Shown piece after piece: positions 37,992-48,286 of a stretch of DNA of 64,000 bases. Origin of the DNA: Albidovulum sp. Its GTDB lineage: Bacteria; Pseudomonadota; Alphaproteobacteria; Rhodobacterales; Rhodobacteraceae. The translations under genes were made by a program, and so were the position numbers. The notes beneath the pieces were generated by a model that searched no databases, was not told the origin of the DNA, and worked only from the letters and a program-made list of their open reading frames with translations. The DNA lies in contig JAPPFL010000027.1 of the NCBI GenBank assembly GCA_028823855.1, positions 77,952-141,951 on the forward strand, written 5' to 3'. Within the stretch, counting starts at the first letter, position 1. Each line of letters begins with the position of its first letter.

Positions 37992-38983
37992 CCGCCGAAT
38001 GAGCTCTTGAAAAATCGCATCCAGTTGCCGCCCATGATCGCGTCAACTTCCTGAATCGAGAAGCCGGCGGCGCGCAAGCCAGAAGCGACATTGCGAAAGT
38101 CCCGGTTGCAGGAAAACCATTCCGGCTGTCGAGGAAATTCGGCATTCTCGGCCGCGGCGCCTCCCGCGGACTCATCGCGCATCCAGCGCCCCCTCCTCAT
38201 CCATTCGACTACGGAGCCCGGCTGGTCCTGGCATAGGTCCGTGCCTAGGCCCAGCATATCGACACCGAACTTCTCGGCAGTGCGAGCGATCATTTGGCAA
38301 AATTCGTCGAGCGTGCACTCCGAACCGTTCCTTAGGTGATTAGGATAGATCGAAAATCCTAGCATGCCCCCGGATTTCGACAATGCTTCGAGCACCCTGT
38401 CGGATTTGTTCCTCGGCGTGGGCTTCCAGCTTGCGGGATTGGCGTGCGTAACCGCAATCGGCCGCGCCGACAATTCGATTGCCTGCAGGATCGACAATTC
38501 TGCGGAATGGCTCATGTCCACGACCATGCCCAAGCGATTCATTTCCGCAATCACTTCCCTGCCCATGCGGGTTATGCCGGAATCCGCATTTTCGAGGTAT
38601 CCCGAAGCAAGCAATGACTGATTGTTGTAGGTCAACTGCATGAATCTCACGCCGGCGCCGTAAAAGAATCCTAAGAGCTCGACATCGTCGCCTACCGGCG
38701 ACGGATTTTGGAATCCGAAGAATATCGCCGTACGCCCGGTTTCTCGGGCGCAGACGATATCGTTCGCCGACTTCGCGTGTACGATCATGTCGCCGTGGAC
38801 CCGGAATCGCCGATGCCAATCGCAGATATTGCGAACCGTTTCGCGAAAATCCTCATGGTATGCGATCGTGACGTGAACGGCGTCCACTCCGCCCTCCCGC
38901 ATTTCGGAAAAAATTTTTTCCGACCACCGGGCGTATTGAAGGCAGTCAATCAAATATGATTGCTCGGAATTTTTAGCCGCCAT
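37988..38983 (-). CDS. Atypical M19 (membrane dipeptidase) family protein
   Basis: TIM-barrel metallohydrolase fold of the renal dipeptidase family, about 331 residues from ATG 38981-38983 (GTGGAG upstream); the frame continues to 39043 without support. Kept: LTYNNQSLLASG, GREVIAEMNRLGMVVDMSHS (metal-site His), AVTHANPASWKPTPRNKSD (second His) and LGLGTDLCQD (Asp). Missing: the N-terminal HxD metal pair normally in DGHND, here LIDCLQYARWS. The bridging Glu position reads GFQNPSP (Gln) instead of IEGG. It may bind one metal only, or do another reaction. First gene of an overlapping three-gene operon with two unknowns. Confidence 0.85.
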   Translation of the reverse strand: MAAKNSEQSYLIDCLQYARWSEKIFSEMREGGVDAVHVTIAYHEDFRETVRNICDWHRRFRVHGDMIVHAKSANDIVCARETGRTAIFFGFQNPSPVGDDVELLGFFYGAGVRFMQLTYNNQSLLASGYLENADSGITRMGREVIAEMNRLGMVVDMSHSAELSILQAIELSARPIAVTHANPASWKPTPRNKSDRVLEALSKSGGMLGFSIYPNHLRNGSECTLDEFCQMIARTAEKFGVDMLGLGTDLCQDQPGSVVEWMRRGRWMRDESAGGAAAENAEFPRQPEWFSCNRDFRNVASGLRAAGFSIQEVDAIMGGNWMRFFKSSFGG

Positions 38984-39259
38984 TATTTCGTGTCTCCACC
39001 GTCGCCGATTCGCTTGCATTGACAACAGGAAATTAAGGGCCATGCAAGCAGGGTCCGGCTAGCCGATTTTGCCTTTGAATCTGAAAGATCGCATTCCGTG
39101 ACCATTCCACCGATAAATTCCTATCCTCGATTTCGACAGACTACCAATTTGAAAAGTTTTCCGCCGCCTAAAGCAACTTTTGTCCCCCGGCATGCCTTTG
39201 GCGATCTAAAATTTCGCTCTCCGGCGATAGAGTAATTTCAAAGCACGAAAGGATTGACT

Positions 39260-40021
39260 ATGAGAGCGATTCAGAGCGCAGTTCTCTGCCAAATGGCTGT
39301 TTCGTTTTTTTCAGCTCTCGGTTTTCCTGAACTGGCTTTTGGGGATTCGACATCCGGTCGAGCAATATTCTCGATAATTCGAGAATCCAAATCATCTATC
39401 TTGGGCAGCACGAACGACGGCATGTCGTGCCGCTTCAAAGACGAGGACGGCTTGATCCACTGCATATACGGACAATCCGAAAACACCGATTGGCTTGCCT
39501 CTTCCGTTACGGAACCGGAATTCAATTCGAACGGAAACAACAGATTCGGGCAATTCGATCCTAGTGAATCAAAATCCTATGCCTTTTTGAACGCCGAAAT
39601 CGCATCGGACGTCGGCGGCGGAAGAACCAAGCACTGCAAATTGACACTTCAGTTCGTGACAACAGACAACGAGATAATCTGGATCTGGCATGACGAGCTT
39701 CGGCTCGACGGCTCAGGCCAGTATGCAGCTCTTGACACAAATGGCGATGGCATTGCCGACAAAGCCGTTAGCGGATCGTGGAACGGCAACTTGAGCGGTA
39801 GCAGCCGGTGGTCGCCCGCGAATGCAACCGACAATACTTTTAGCGACAGCGAGCGAAAATTTGCCGACAGGCCGGTATTCGGAAGAATAAACGGCGTTGG
39901 GCGGCGAAGGGGATGCGATGCTACGGGAGTAGGCATCGCAGAAATTCAAAGCGCAGAGGGACAAATCGGGACTTCGGTCGACGGCGATGTCCCGGTTTGG
40001 AGAACAGAGACCCGGCCTTGA
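39260..40021 (+). CDS. Putative secreted protein with a calcium-type DxNxDG motif
   Basis: About 253 residues. AAAGGA precedes ATG 39260. The first 30 residues (MRAIQSAVLCQMAVSFFSAL, then GFPELAFGDS) look like a cleavable signal peptide. The middle has paired cysteines (MSCRFKDEDGLIHCIYG) and KHCKLTLQFVTTDNEIIWIW. It is followed by LDTNGDGIADKAVSGSW, whose DxNxDGxxD pattern resembles thrombospondin type-3 or dockerin calcium sites. The last 60 residues become Arg-rich and may be read in a wrong frame after a frameshift. No family recognised. Followed by 1 kb without genes. Confidence 0.45.
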   Translation: MRAIQSAVLCQMAVSFFSALGFPELAFGDSTSGRAIFSIIRESKSSILGSTNDGMSCRFKDEDGLIHCIYGQSENTDWLASSVTEPEFNSNGNNRFGQFDPSESKSYAFLNAEIASDVGGGRTKHCKLTLQFVTTDNEIIWIWHDELRLDGSGQYAALDTNGDGIADKAVSGSWNGNLSGSSRWSPANATDNTFSDSERKFADRPVFGRINGVGRRRGCDATGVGIAEIQSAEGQIGTSVDGDVPVWRTETRP

Positions 40022-41025
40022 TTTCTTTGTCCGTCCGGCAAATTGCCAATGTAGGTACAGAATGAATCGCCTAGGGAAGAAACTCGCCCGGTTCCTCGAT
40101 TCGACGCAGTTCGGTTGGCTCGGACGCGTTTGGAATTCGAAAATCTCGCTGGAACGAAGCGGATGCCGACACCCGCCCTTCAGTGCTTATCGGCTACTGC
40201 CGGAACGAAATTCTCATTCTCCGCAAATGTAGCGTTGACGACAACGCGCTCAATCTTAAGCACTCGGCAACTGCCTCGCTACTTGCCGCTCGGCCAGCCC
40301 GTGCGGGCGCATAATGAATCTATGCCGAACCCGGCGTTCCAGACGAATTCCTGCTCCTCTTCTACGCGCGGAAAAGAGCGTTTATCCATGGCGCTAGCGC
40401 TGGCGTGCAGTGCGCCTGTAGACGCCCCTACGGCGGTCCGGCCCGGGCGGGCTTGCGTAAAGCATGCGTCCGCACCCGGCGATTGGCGGTGCCCCAGCCG
40501 ACGGCCCCCAACGCTGACTCCACTTAAGCCAAAACGCCATTAATTCGCGCCCTTATACATGGGCGGGAGCGCGACCTCGACTCCGCCGCAGACGTCATCG
40601 ACCCCAACTCCGGCTCACAGCCTGCAGCGGCGTGCAACCCGCATGGTCGCCATGGAAGACACGCGGCACAATCCAGACGATCCGGTCAAATTCTGTATTC
40701 CCGGAGCCGCCTCGGAATCGAAGCAGATGTGACATATGCGGACTTCCAAGAAAGATCATCCCCGCACCTCAATTTTTTCGGTGAATCCCGTGCCCCCCAA
40801 CATCGGCGCCTAACGTGGCGGAAGTTCCCAGGCTATCCGAATTGACCCGTTGCGGCCTGGGTTTCGCCGGTCTAACCTGCACGCGCATGGAACGATTCAG
40901 CGTCGCGATTGGCAGTGGCCGACGAAGGGAAGCCAGCATTCTTTCTTGGTAGTTGGCTGTAAAACGATGGCGTTCGCCTTCACCGATTTCCATCCCGCAA
41001 TTCAGAATTTGAAAGTGCACTTCCT
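40022..41025. other. One-kilobase stretch without a recognisable gene
   Basis: Between the secreted protein and upp. The part from about 40385 to 40640 is visibly richer in G and C than its surroundings. On the minus strand a short run (LFPRVEEEQEFVWNAGFGID, about 40400-40320) looks protein-like but breaks off at stops. I could not assign it. Probably another old pseudogene. Confidence 0.35.
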
Positions 41026-41658
41026 ATGAAAGATCATCTGAGAATCGTGGACCACCCTCTTGTTCAACACAAACTCACGCTTATGCGGAAAAAGGACACT
41101 CCAACTGCTGTTTTTCGCCAATTGCTTCGCGAAATAAGCATGCTGCTTGCATACGAGATAACCCGTGAGCTGCCTACGAAGCTTAGAAAGATAGATACTC
41201 CTTTGACGGAAATGGAAGCACCGAGCCTGTCTGGAAAAAAGCTCGCGCTCGTCTCCATTCTTCGCGCAGGCAACGGCCTGCTTGACGGCGTATTGGAGCT
41301 CGTGCCCGTGGCCAGAGTCGGATTCGTCGGCCTATACCGAGATGAAGCGACTCTTCAGCCTGTCGAGTATTACTTCAAGGTGCCGACCGATTTGGCGGAC
41401 AGGCTGGTCATCACGCTCGACCCTATGCTTGCGACCGGCAACTCGTCTGTCGCCGCGATTTCGCGCCTCAAGGAAGCCGGAGCATCGAACATCAGGTTCA
41501 TGTGCCTTCTTGCAGCCCCCGAAGGCGTCGAAAGAATGCGCAGTGCGCATCCCGACGTGCCAATCGTAACGGCCTCACTTGACGACAAACTCAACGACGT
41601 CGGCTTTATTCTTCCCGGTCTAGGCGATGCGGGCGACCGAATGTTCGGAACAAAGTAG
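41026..41658 (+). CDS. upp: Uracil phosphoribosyltransferase
   Basis: Pyrimidine salvage: uracil plus PRPP to UMP. 210 residues, full length. Signatures: [58 protein letters not shown], the PRPP-binding loop [20 protein letters not shown], and [20 protein letters not shown] with [10 protein letters not shown] at the C-terminus. Stands alone; about 190 bases separate it from mgtE. Confidence 0.96.
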   Translation: MKDHLRIVDHPLVQHKLTLMRKKDTPTAVFRQLLREISMLLAYEITRELPTKLRKIDTPLTEMEAPSLSGKKLALVSILRAGNGLLDGVLELVPVARVGFVGLYRDEATLQPVEYYFKVPTDLADRLVITLDPMLATGNSSVAAISRLKEAGASNIRFMCLLAAPEGVERMRSAHPDVPIVTASLDDKLNDVGFILPGLGDAGDRMFGTK

Positions 41659-41849
41659 CATCTCCGCCGGTCTGTTTTTGTCTAGGTCTCAACAAATTTG
41701 ACCTATCGAAGCAAAGACAGTTTTACAAGGAAGGACCGCGCGCGCGAAAGGCGATGCGCTGCGGTGAATCCGCGATCGCAATCGTGAAGTGCGACACATT
41801 CGTACCGGCCGCCGGATCCGGCCGGGCATAAATTGAAATTCTAGACGGG

Positions 41850-43235
41850 ATGGGGACAATGGTGACGAGTTTCAACGGCAACCAAGAAGTTTCCTATTCG
41901 ATAGACTCAGAATTGGTCGAATCCATTTTAGAGGCTGTCCGGCAAGGCCGCCGGAACGAACTCGTCCAATTGCTGGAGCCGCTTCACCCGGCGGACATTG
42001 CCGATGTTTTGGAGCAAATAGGTTCCGCCGAACGCGCCGATTTAGTCAATTTGTGGGGCGTAGGTTTTGATTCCGGCGTTCTCCCCGAACTTGACGACAA
42101 CATTGCCGTCGAGGTGGTGGATTCCCTGCCTTCCGAGCAATTGTCGGATGCAGTTCGCGATCTCGAATCCGACCAAGTGGTCGACCTTGTCGAAGATCTG
42201 GAACCGGGCCGGCAGGAAGAAGTTCTGAACACCCTCGACGAAGCTGGCAGAGCCGCCGTAGAAAAATTGCTAAATTATCCCGAGGACTCGGCGGGCCGGC
42301 TTATGCAGAGGGAATTCGTCATGCTTCCCCTGCACTGGACCGTCGGAGAAGCAATCGATTTTCTGCGTTCTAGCAACGATCCGCCAGACGGATTCTACCA
42401 TGTTATGCTGGTTGATTCGCACATCAAGCCAGTCGGCCAAGTCGCGCTTGGCAGACTCATGAGTTCAAAGCGCGAAGTCGAATTGAAGAACATTTCTGAA
42501 AGCGGCTTCATGACTTTCTCGGCGGCGCAAAGCCAGGAAGATGTCGCATATGCTTTCAAGCAATACCGACTTGTATCCGCGCCGGTCGTCGATGAGACCG
42601 GAAGACTCATCGGGGCCGTCACCATCGACGATGCAGTAGACGTGCTGGATGAGCACGCTACGGAAGACATGCACCTACTGGCCGGCGTCGGCGACGAGAG
42701 CCTGTCCGACCATGTACTCGAAATCGCGAAGCAAAGATTTCCCTGGCTTATCGCCAATTTGGCTACGGCTGTGCTTGCCTCCGCCGTAATAGCTCAGTTT
42801 TCCGCAACCATAGAAGCCGTCGTCGCTTTGGCGGTTCTGATGCCCATAGTCGTTTCCATGGGAGGAAATGCGGGTACGCAGTCTCTGACCGTAGCGGTCA
42901 GGGCAATCGCGACAAAGGACTTGACAGGTTCCAACGCATGGCGGGTTATTCGGCGGGAGAGCGTCGTCGGATTGATCAACGGTGTCGTTTTTGCCATGAT
43001 CATCGGCAGCGTCGGCTTGGTGTGGTACGAGTCTACGACACTAAGCGTGGTTCTGGCGGCGGCAGTGGTTGTTACTATGCTGATGGCCGGAATATCCGGA
43101 ATTCTAGTTCCTATTCTTCTTGAACGCGCAAGGGTGGACCCGGCGTTGGCGTCCGGTGCATTCGTTACCACGGTAACCGACGTAGTCGGGTTTTTCGCTT
43201 TCTTGGGCCTAGCCTACAAAGTGTTCCTTTCGTAA
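41850..43235 (+). CDS. mgtE: Magnesium transporter MgtE
   Basis: Mg2+ channel of the inner membrane, 461 residues. Cytoplasmic MgtE-N domain (LEPLHPADIADVLEQIGSAE, VEDLEPGRQEEVLNTLDEA), two CBS domains (about residues 145-270; SAGRLMQREFVMLP, VSAPVVDETGRLIGAVTIDD), then five membrane helices with the pore signature MGGNAGTQSLTVAVRAIATK. Mg2+ bound to the N and CBS domains closes the pore in characterised homologues, so regulation is built in. ATG 41850 or ATG 41859 could be the start; GGGGAC lies before the second. No M-box-like leader was recognised. Confidence 0.95.
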   Translation: MGTMVTSFNGNQEVSYSIDSELVESILEAVRQGRRNELVQLLEPLHPADIADVLEQIGSAERADLVNLWGVGFDSGVLPELDDNIAVEVVDSLPSEQLSDAVRDLESDQVVDLVEDLEPGRQEEVLNTLDEAGRAAVEKLLNYPEDSAGRLMQREFVMLPLHWTVGEAIDFLRSSNDPPDGFYHVMLVDSHIKPVGQVALGRLMSSKREVELKNISESGFMTFSAAQSQEDVAYAFKQYRLVSAPVVDETGRLIGAVTIDDAVDVLDEHATEDMHLLAGVGDESLSDHVLEIAKQRFPWLIANLATAVLASAVIAQFSATIEAVVALAVLMPIVVSMGGNAGTQSLTVAVRAIATKDLTGSNAWRVIRRESVVGLINGVVFAMIIGSVGLVWYESTTLSVVLAAAVVVTMLMAGISGILVPILLERARVDPALASGAFVTTVTDVVGFFAFLGLAYKVFLS

Positions 43236-43324
43236 TCGCCTGAGCCCGGCCGCTACGTTTTCATTGTCTCGCCGCCGCGAAAACCGAATGGCCTCTTACG
43301 ATAGCGAGCTATTCTATTTTCGTT

Positions 43325-44257
43325 TCAGCATTGCCGGATTCCGTTAATCGCGAGCGAAAAAGCGTAGAGCGAACTCGTGCCGCAAATGAAAAGCCGGTTA
43401 AGCTTCGGCCCTCCAAATGAAACGTTGGCGACAAACTCGGGGATCCGAACGCGTCCGATCATGCTGCCGTCCGGATCGTAGCAGTGTACGCCGTCCTCGG
43501 CGCTGGTCCAAATCCTTCCATTTTCGTCTACGCGGAATCCATCGAACAATCCGCATGTGCATTCTGCAAAAACATCGCCGCCGGAAAGGCTGCCATTGGA
43601 TCCGACGTCGAAACGCCGAATATGAGCCGGCGCAGTCGGATCGTCGGAACGTCCAGTATCCGAAACGTATAATTTCCTTTGGTCGGGCGAAAACGCCAGC
43701 CCGTTGGGTTGCACGAAGTCGGTCGTCATCTGACGAATTTCGCCCGTAGAGGCGTCAACCCGGTAAACATGGCATCCGCCGATTTCCGGATCCGCCTTCG
43801 CGCCCTCGTAGTCGCTTGCAATTCCGTAGGTAGGATCCGAAAACCAAATCGCACCGTCTCGGGAAACGACGACATCGTTTGGAGAATTGAATCGCTTTCC
43901 ATTGAAACGGTCGGCAATAGTCGTAATTTCACCGCCGTGTTCCGTTCGCGTCACACGGCGGGTCAGATGCTCGCAAGTTACCAGTCGCCCCGCGCCGTCG
44001 ACAGTATTGCCGTTGGAATTGTTGGACGGCTGGCGGAATACCGAAACCGAACCATCAGATTCGTCGTAGCGCAGCATGCGATCGTTGGGTATGTCCGACC
44101 AAATCAAATACCGCCCGGCCGCAAACCATGCGGGGCCTTCGCTCCATTGCGCGCCCGTCCACAGTCGTTCAACGCGAGCATGCCCAATCAGACAGCGCGA
44201 AAACCTTTCGTCGAGAATATCGCAGCCAGTGCCTTCAATTTCGCCGAACATTAGCAA
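43325..44257 (-). CDS. SMP-30/gluconolactonase family protein
   Basis: Six-bladed beta-propeller lactonase of 310 residues, with a single metal site in relatives. Features are GAQWSEGPAWFAAGRYLIWS (metal Glu), NGKRFNSPNDVVVSRDGAIW (metal Asn), FSDPTYGI, FVQPNGLAFSPDQRKLYVSD (Asp) and GFRVDENGRIWTSAEDGVHC. It opens aldonolactones such as gluconolactone; exact substrate unknown. It is intact and unrelated in fold to the dead seven-bladed lactonase at 23-24 kb, so lactone hydrolysis may not be lost altogether. Runs tail to tail with mgtE. Confidence 0.9.
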   Translation of the reverse strand: MLMFGEIEGTGCDILDERFSRCLIGHARVERLWTGAQWSEGPAWFAAGRYLIWSDIPNDRMLRYDESDGSVSVFRQPSNNSNGNTVDGAGRLVTCEHLTRRVTRTEHGGEITTIADRFNGKRFNSPNDVVVSRDGAIWFSDPTYGIASDYEGAKADPEIGGCHVYRVDASTGEIRQMTTDFVQPNGLAFSPDQRKLYVSDTGRSDDPTAPAHIRRFDVGSNGSLSGGDVFAECTCGLFDGFRVDENGRIWTSAEDGVHCYDPDGSMIGRVRIPEFVANVSFGGPKLNRLFICGTSSLYAFSLAINGIRQC

Positions 44258-44549
44258 TTCTCCAATTCAACGTCGCTCTTGCATCGAGACGCTCATTGCG
44301 AACCTCGAACGCATCCATTACGAGTTTCGCGACGAAACGAATATTCGGCGAAGCTCGAACAGCCTCTTGCGAGGACGATTCATACATAACGGTTCGGATA
44401 GGCTCAATATTCATGGAGAGGAATCCTGCGAATCGCGCCAACCCTCTTCCGATTAAATTTAAATCGGCGCCTAAGATCGGAAAGTTCTACGGCTTCGCGC
44501 AGCGCTCGCCCGATCTAGGCCGCGGCACGCCAAAATTCGGACCGGAAAA

Positions 44550-45773
44550 ATGCAACTAGACATAAATTTCGTGCGCCGGCAGTTTCCCGCGTTTTCGGAC
44601 GATGCCCTGGCGGGCAAGTCATTTTTCGAAAACGCCGGCGGTTCCTATCCGTGCCGACAGGTGACCGATCGCCTGTCTCGGTTCTACAGGCAGCGCAAAG
44701 TACAGCCTTTCGGCGCCTACCAGCCGTCAATCGCCGCCGGCGCGGAAATGGACGAAGCACGGCGCCGGCTTGCCGGAATGCTGGGAATTGAAGCCGACGA
44801 CCTAAGCTTCGGCCCGTCGACTACCCAGAACACATACGTATTGGCGCAAGCGTTTCGGCGGATTCTCACTCCCAATTGCGCCGTAATCGTAACCAACCAA
44901 GACCACGAAGCAAATTCCGGGCCTTGGAGGCGGTTGGCCGACGACGGAGTAGAGATTCGCGAATGGAAGATCGATCCGCTGACGGGCCAGCTGAAACTTT
45001 CGGGTTTGCAGAACCTGCTGGACGAGAGAGTCCGCCTCGTTTGCTTCCCGCATTGCTCGAATATCGTCGGGCATATCAACCCGGTAGCGGAAATATGCGG
45101 AATCGCTCGCAAAGCCGGAGCATGGACATGCGTCGACGGCGTAAGCTACGCGCCGCACGGTCTTCCGGACATTGGAAAACTCGGCGCCGACATCTACTTG
45201 TTTTCGGCCTACAAGACATTTGGTCCTCACCAAGGGCTCATGTCGATTAAACGCGAATTGTCGGAAAGAATGCCGAATCAAGGGCATTATTTCAATGCGT
45301 CAACGCCGCACCTCAGGTTCACGCCCGCCGGTCCGGACCACGCGCAGGTGGCGGCATGCGCCGGAATAGCGGACTACGTCGATGCACTTTACGAGCGCCA
45401 CTGCCGCGAAGATGCTCATATTTCAGTGAGGGCGCGAACAATTCATGACCTTATGCGCCAGCGGGAGTCTATGCTGCTAGCGCCGCTGCTGAGGTATCTC
45501 GCAAGCAAGAATTCGGTCCGCCTTGTCGGTCCCGAAGCAGTTGACGAAAGGGCTCCGACGGTTTCCGTTTTGACGGGCAAGCCCGGGATGCAGGCTGCGA
45601 AGGAGCTGGTCAAATTCGGCATCATGGCGGGGGGCGGACATTTTTACGGGGTACGCTGCCTAGAAGCACTCGGAATCGATCCCGGCCACGGCGTGCTTCG
45701 CTTGAGTTTCGTCCATTATACGAGGAGAAAGGAAATCGAAGCCTTGATAAACGCCTTGGAAGCCGTGATTTGA
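44550..45773 (+). CDS. Cysteine desulfurase-like class V aminotransferase (TIGR01976 type)
   Basis: PLP enzyme of 407 residues. Features are RRQFPAFSDDALAGKSFFEN, ENAGGSYPCRQVTDRL, FGPSTTQNTYVLAQAFRRIL, DHEANSGPWRRLADDGVEIR, the Asp contacting PLP in TCVDGVSYAPHGLPDIGKLG, and the PLP lysine in YLFSAYKTFGPHQGL. The family is like SufS/NifS but usually lacks the conserved catalytic Cys loop, and none is evident here. Some relatives are called isopenicillin-N epimerase-like; the reaction is unknown. It is divergent from the gluconolactonase and followed by the convergent mutase. Confidence 0.87.
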   Translation: MQLDINFVRRQFPAFSDDALAGKSFFENAGGSYPCRQVTDRLSRFYRQRKVQPFGAYQPSIAAGAEMDEARRRLAGMLGIEADDLSFGPSTTQNTYVLAQAFRRILTPNCAVIVTNQDHEANSGPWRRLADDGVEIREWKIDPLTGQLKLSGLQNLLDERVRLVCFPHCSNIVGHINPVAEICGIARKAGAWTCVDGVSYAPHGLPDIGKLGADIYLFSAYKTFGPHQGLMSIKRELSERMPNQGHYFNASTPHLRFTPAGPDHAQVAACAGIADYVDALYERHCREDAHISVRARTIHDLMRQRESMLLAPLLRYLASKNSVRLVGPEAVDERAPTVSVLTGKPGMQAAKELVKFGIMAGGGHFYGVRCLEALGIDPGHGVLRLSFVHYTRRKEIEALINALEAVI

Positions 45774-45881
45774 GATACTAGTTTCGGCAACATACCTGTG
45801 CCGAGTCGGATGAGGGTCCCGGTTTACCGACCGAACCGGGATTCGATGCCGCCACGCCGCCCGCTAGTCGAGCGAAGCAAC

Positions 45882-48011
45882 TTAACGTTGCGCTTCGCGA
45901 ATCAATCGAATGATTTCGGCCGCGGCGTCCGAAACTTTCGTTCCGGGTCCGAAAATCGCCTTTACGCCGGCATTATACAAAAATTCGTAATCCTGCTTGG
46001 GAATCACTCCGCCGCAGACAACAACGACATCGCCCGCGCCCGTGTCCTCCAGAGCGGAAACCAGTTTCGGTGCCAGCGTCTTATGGCCCGCGGCCTGTGA
46101 GCTTATCCCGACCACGTGAACGTCATTCTCCAATGCTGCGCGAGCGGCTTCTTCCGGCGTTTGAAATAGCGGTCCCACATCGATGTCGAAGCCGGCATCC
46201 GCAAATGCAGTCGCAATTACCTTCGCACCCCGATCGTGCCCGTCCTGACCCAGCTTCGCTACAAGCATCCGGGGCCGCCTGCCTACTTCTTTGGCGAAAG
46301 ATTCGACTTTTTTTAGAATGCGAGCGAATTCCTCGTCGTCGTCGAATTCGGAACCGTAGACGCCGGAAAGGGTTTTCACCGAAGCCCTGTACCTCCCGAA
46401 AACTTTCTCCATTGCCGTCGAAATCTCGCCCACCGTCGCTCTTTTCCGCGCCGCATCGATAGCCGCCTCCAATAGATTGCCGCCCTCTCTCGCCGTCCTT
46501 TCCAATTCCTGAAGGGCGGCCGAACAATCCGATTCGTTTCGATCCGCTCGCATCGATTCGATTCGCGCGACCTGAGATTCCCTGACCCTGCTGTTTTCGA
46601 TTTCGAGTATTTCGACGGCATCTTCTCGTTCGGGAACGTATTTGTTAACGCCGACGATCACTTCGTCTCCCTTGTCGATCAAAGCTTGGCGCCGCGCCGC
46701 GGTTTCTTCGATTTTCAACTTCGGCAACCCGGATATCACCGCCGAGGTCATGCCGCCTAGCGATTCAACTTCTTCAATGAGTTCCCATGCCGCATCCGCG
46801 ATCTGCTCGGTAAGCGATTCGACGTAATAGGAACCCGCCAATGGATCGACCGTTTTCGCCACGCCGGTCTCCTCCTGAAGAATCAGTTGGGTGTTGCGCG
46901 CAATTCGGGCCGAGAACTCTGTCGGAAGCGCAATAGCTTCATCCAGAGCATTTGTATGGAGGGACTGCGTGCCGCCAAGAACCGCGGACAATGCTTCGAA
47001 TGCCGTTCTCACGACATTGTTGTAAGGATCCTGTTCCTGCAGGCTAACGCCGCTGGTCTGGCAATGCATTCGCAACATTTTAGAACGCGACTCGCGCGGC
47101 GAGAATTCCGACATAATTCGATGCCAAAGCAGGCGCGCGGCGCGCAGCTTCGCGATTTCCATGAAGAAATTCATTCCCACGGCAAAGAAGAACGACAATC
47201 TGCCAGCGAATCGATCGACATCCATTCCGCGTTCAATTGCAGCGCGAACGTATTCGCGCCCGTCCGCAAGCGTGAAGGCAAGTTCCTGTACCAAATTCGC
47301 GCCGGCTTCCTGCATATGGTAGCCGGAAATCGAAATTGAATTGAATTTCGGCATCGACTCGCTCGTCAACTCGATAATGTCGGCTACGATTCTCATCGAC
47401 GGTTCAGGCGGATATATGTACGTGTTCCTAACCATAAATTCTTTGAGGATATCGTTCTGGATTGTTCCAGAGAGCCGGTCGCGAGAAACGCCCTGCTCTT
47501 CCGCGGCAACAATAAAATTTGCGAGAATTGGAATCACCGCGCCATTCATTGTCATCGATACCGAAATCCTGTCGAGCGGAATACCTTCGAACAGGATCTT
47601 CATGTCCTCAACGGAGTCGATAGCGACTCCCGCTTTGCCTACGTCTCCGACGACTCTTGGATGGTCGCTGTCATATCCTCTGTGGGTTGCAAGATCGAAT
47701 GCTACGGAAACGCCTTGCTGTCCCGATGCGAGCGCGCTTCGATAGAAGGCATTGGATTCCTGTGCTGTCGAAAACCCGGCATATTGCCGAATTGTCCAAG
47801 GACGACCAGTATACATCGTCGCCCTAGGTCCCCTCAAAAACGGCTCAAGACCGGGATAGCCTCCAAGATGGTCAATGCCGGCGATATCCTCCTCAGTGTA
47901 GAGCGGTTTTACGCTTATGTCTTCATGGGTCTGCCACGTTGACTCACGTACGCTTCGGCCCTTGAGTTCCTTCTCGGCCAATTCTTCCCATTCTTTGATT
48001 TTTTTGACCAT
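45882..48011 (-). CDS. mcm: Methylmalonyl-CoA mutase
   Basis: Adenosylcobalamin enzyme that converts (R)-methylmalonyl-CoA to succinyl-CoA. 709 residues, single-chain catalytic form. Substrate barrel: [61 protein letters not shown]-terminal B12 domain from about residue 570: [20 protein letters not shown] with the lower-ligand His in DGHDRG, and [25 protein letters not shown] precedes the start. Lies beside DUF4174, pccA and pccB in the order I know from Rhodobacteraceae. A MeaB-type chaperone is not visible here. Confidence 0.96.
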   Translation of the reverse strand: MVKKIKEWEELAEKELKGRSVRESTWQTHEDISVKPLYTEEDIAGIDHLGGYPGLEPFLRGPRATMYTGRPWTIRQYAGFSTAQESNAFYRSALASGQQGVSVAFDLATHRGYDSDHPRVVGDVGKAGVAIDSVEDMKILFEGIPLDRISVSMTMNGAVIPILANFIVAAEEQGVSRDRLSGTIQNDILKEFMVRNTYIYPPEPSMRIVADIIELTSESMPKFNSISISGYHMQEAGANLVQELAFTLADGREYVRAAIERGMDVDRFAGRLSFFFAVGMNFFMEIAKLRAARLLWHRIMSEFSPRESRSKMLRMHCQTSGVSLQEQDPYNNVVRTAFEALSAVLGGTQSLHTNALDEAIALPTEFSARIARNTQLILQEETGVAKTVDPLAGSYYVESLTEQIADAAWELIEEVESLGGMTSAVISGLPKLKIEETAARRQALIDKGDEVIVGVNKYVPEREDAVEILEIENSRVRESQVARIESMRADRNESDCSAALQELERTAREGGNLLEAAIDAARKRATVGEISTAMEKVFGRYRASVKTLSGVYGSEFDDDEEFARILKKVESFAKEVGRRPRMLVAKLGQDGHDRGAKVIATAFADAGFDIDVGPLFQTPEEAARAALENDVHVVGISSQAAGHKTLAPKLVSALEDTGAGDVVVVCGGVIPKQDYEFLYNAGVKAIFGPGTKVSDAAAEIIRLIREAQR

Positions 48012-48286
48012 TAGAATTCCTGAGTTTAGAGTCGAAACAGCCTAGCGGAATGAGGACGGCGCGCAACCGAAGGCAAAAGCGTCAATTCGGCTGACGGTTC
48101 CGTCGTAGCCATGTCATTCCGATCGTACGACATTTCCGGCTCCCTGCGTATCTCGCGTTGAGCGATTTTCGACAATAGGCTGTTTAGTTCGGTGCCGCTA
48201 CAGCCACTTGGCCGAATCCGTTGTAAAGCTTCGAAATTCCCCCGTCGTGCATTATATATGGCTTAGTAGCGTCTTTAGGAGGCACG

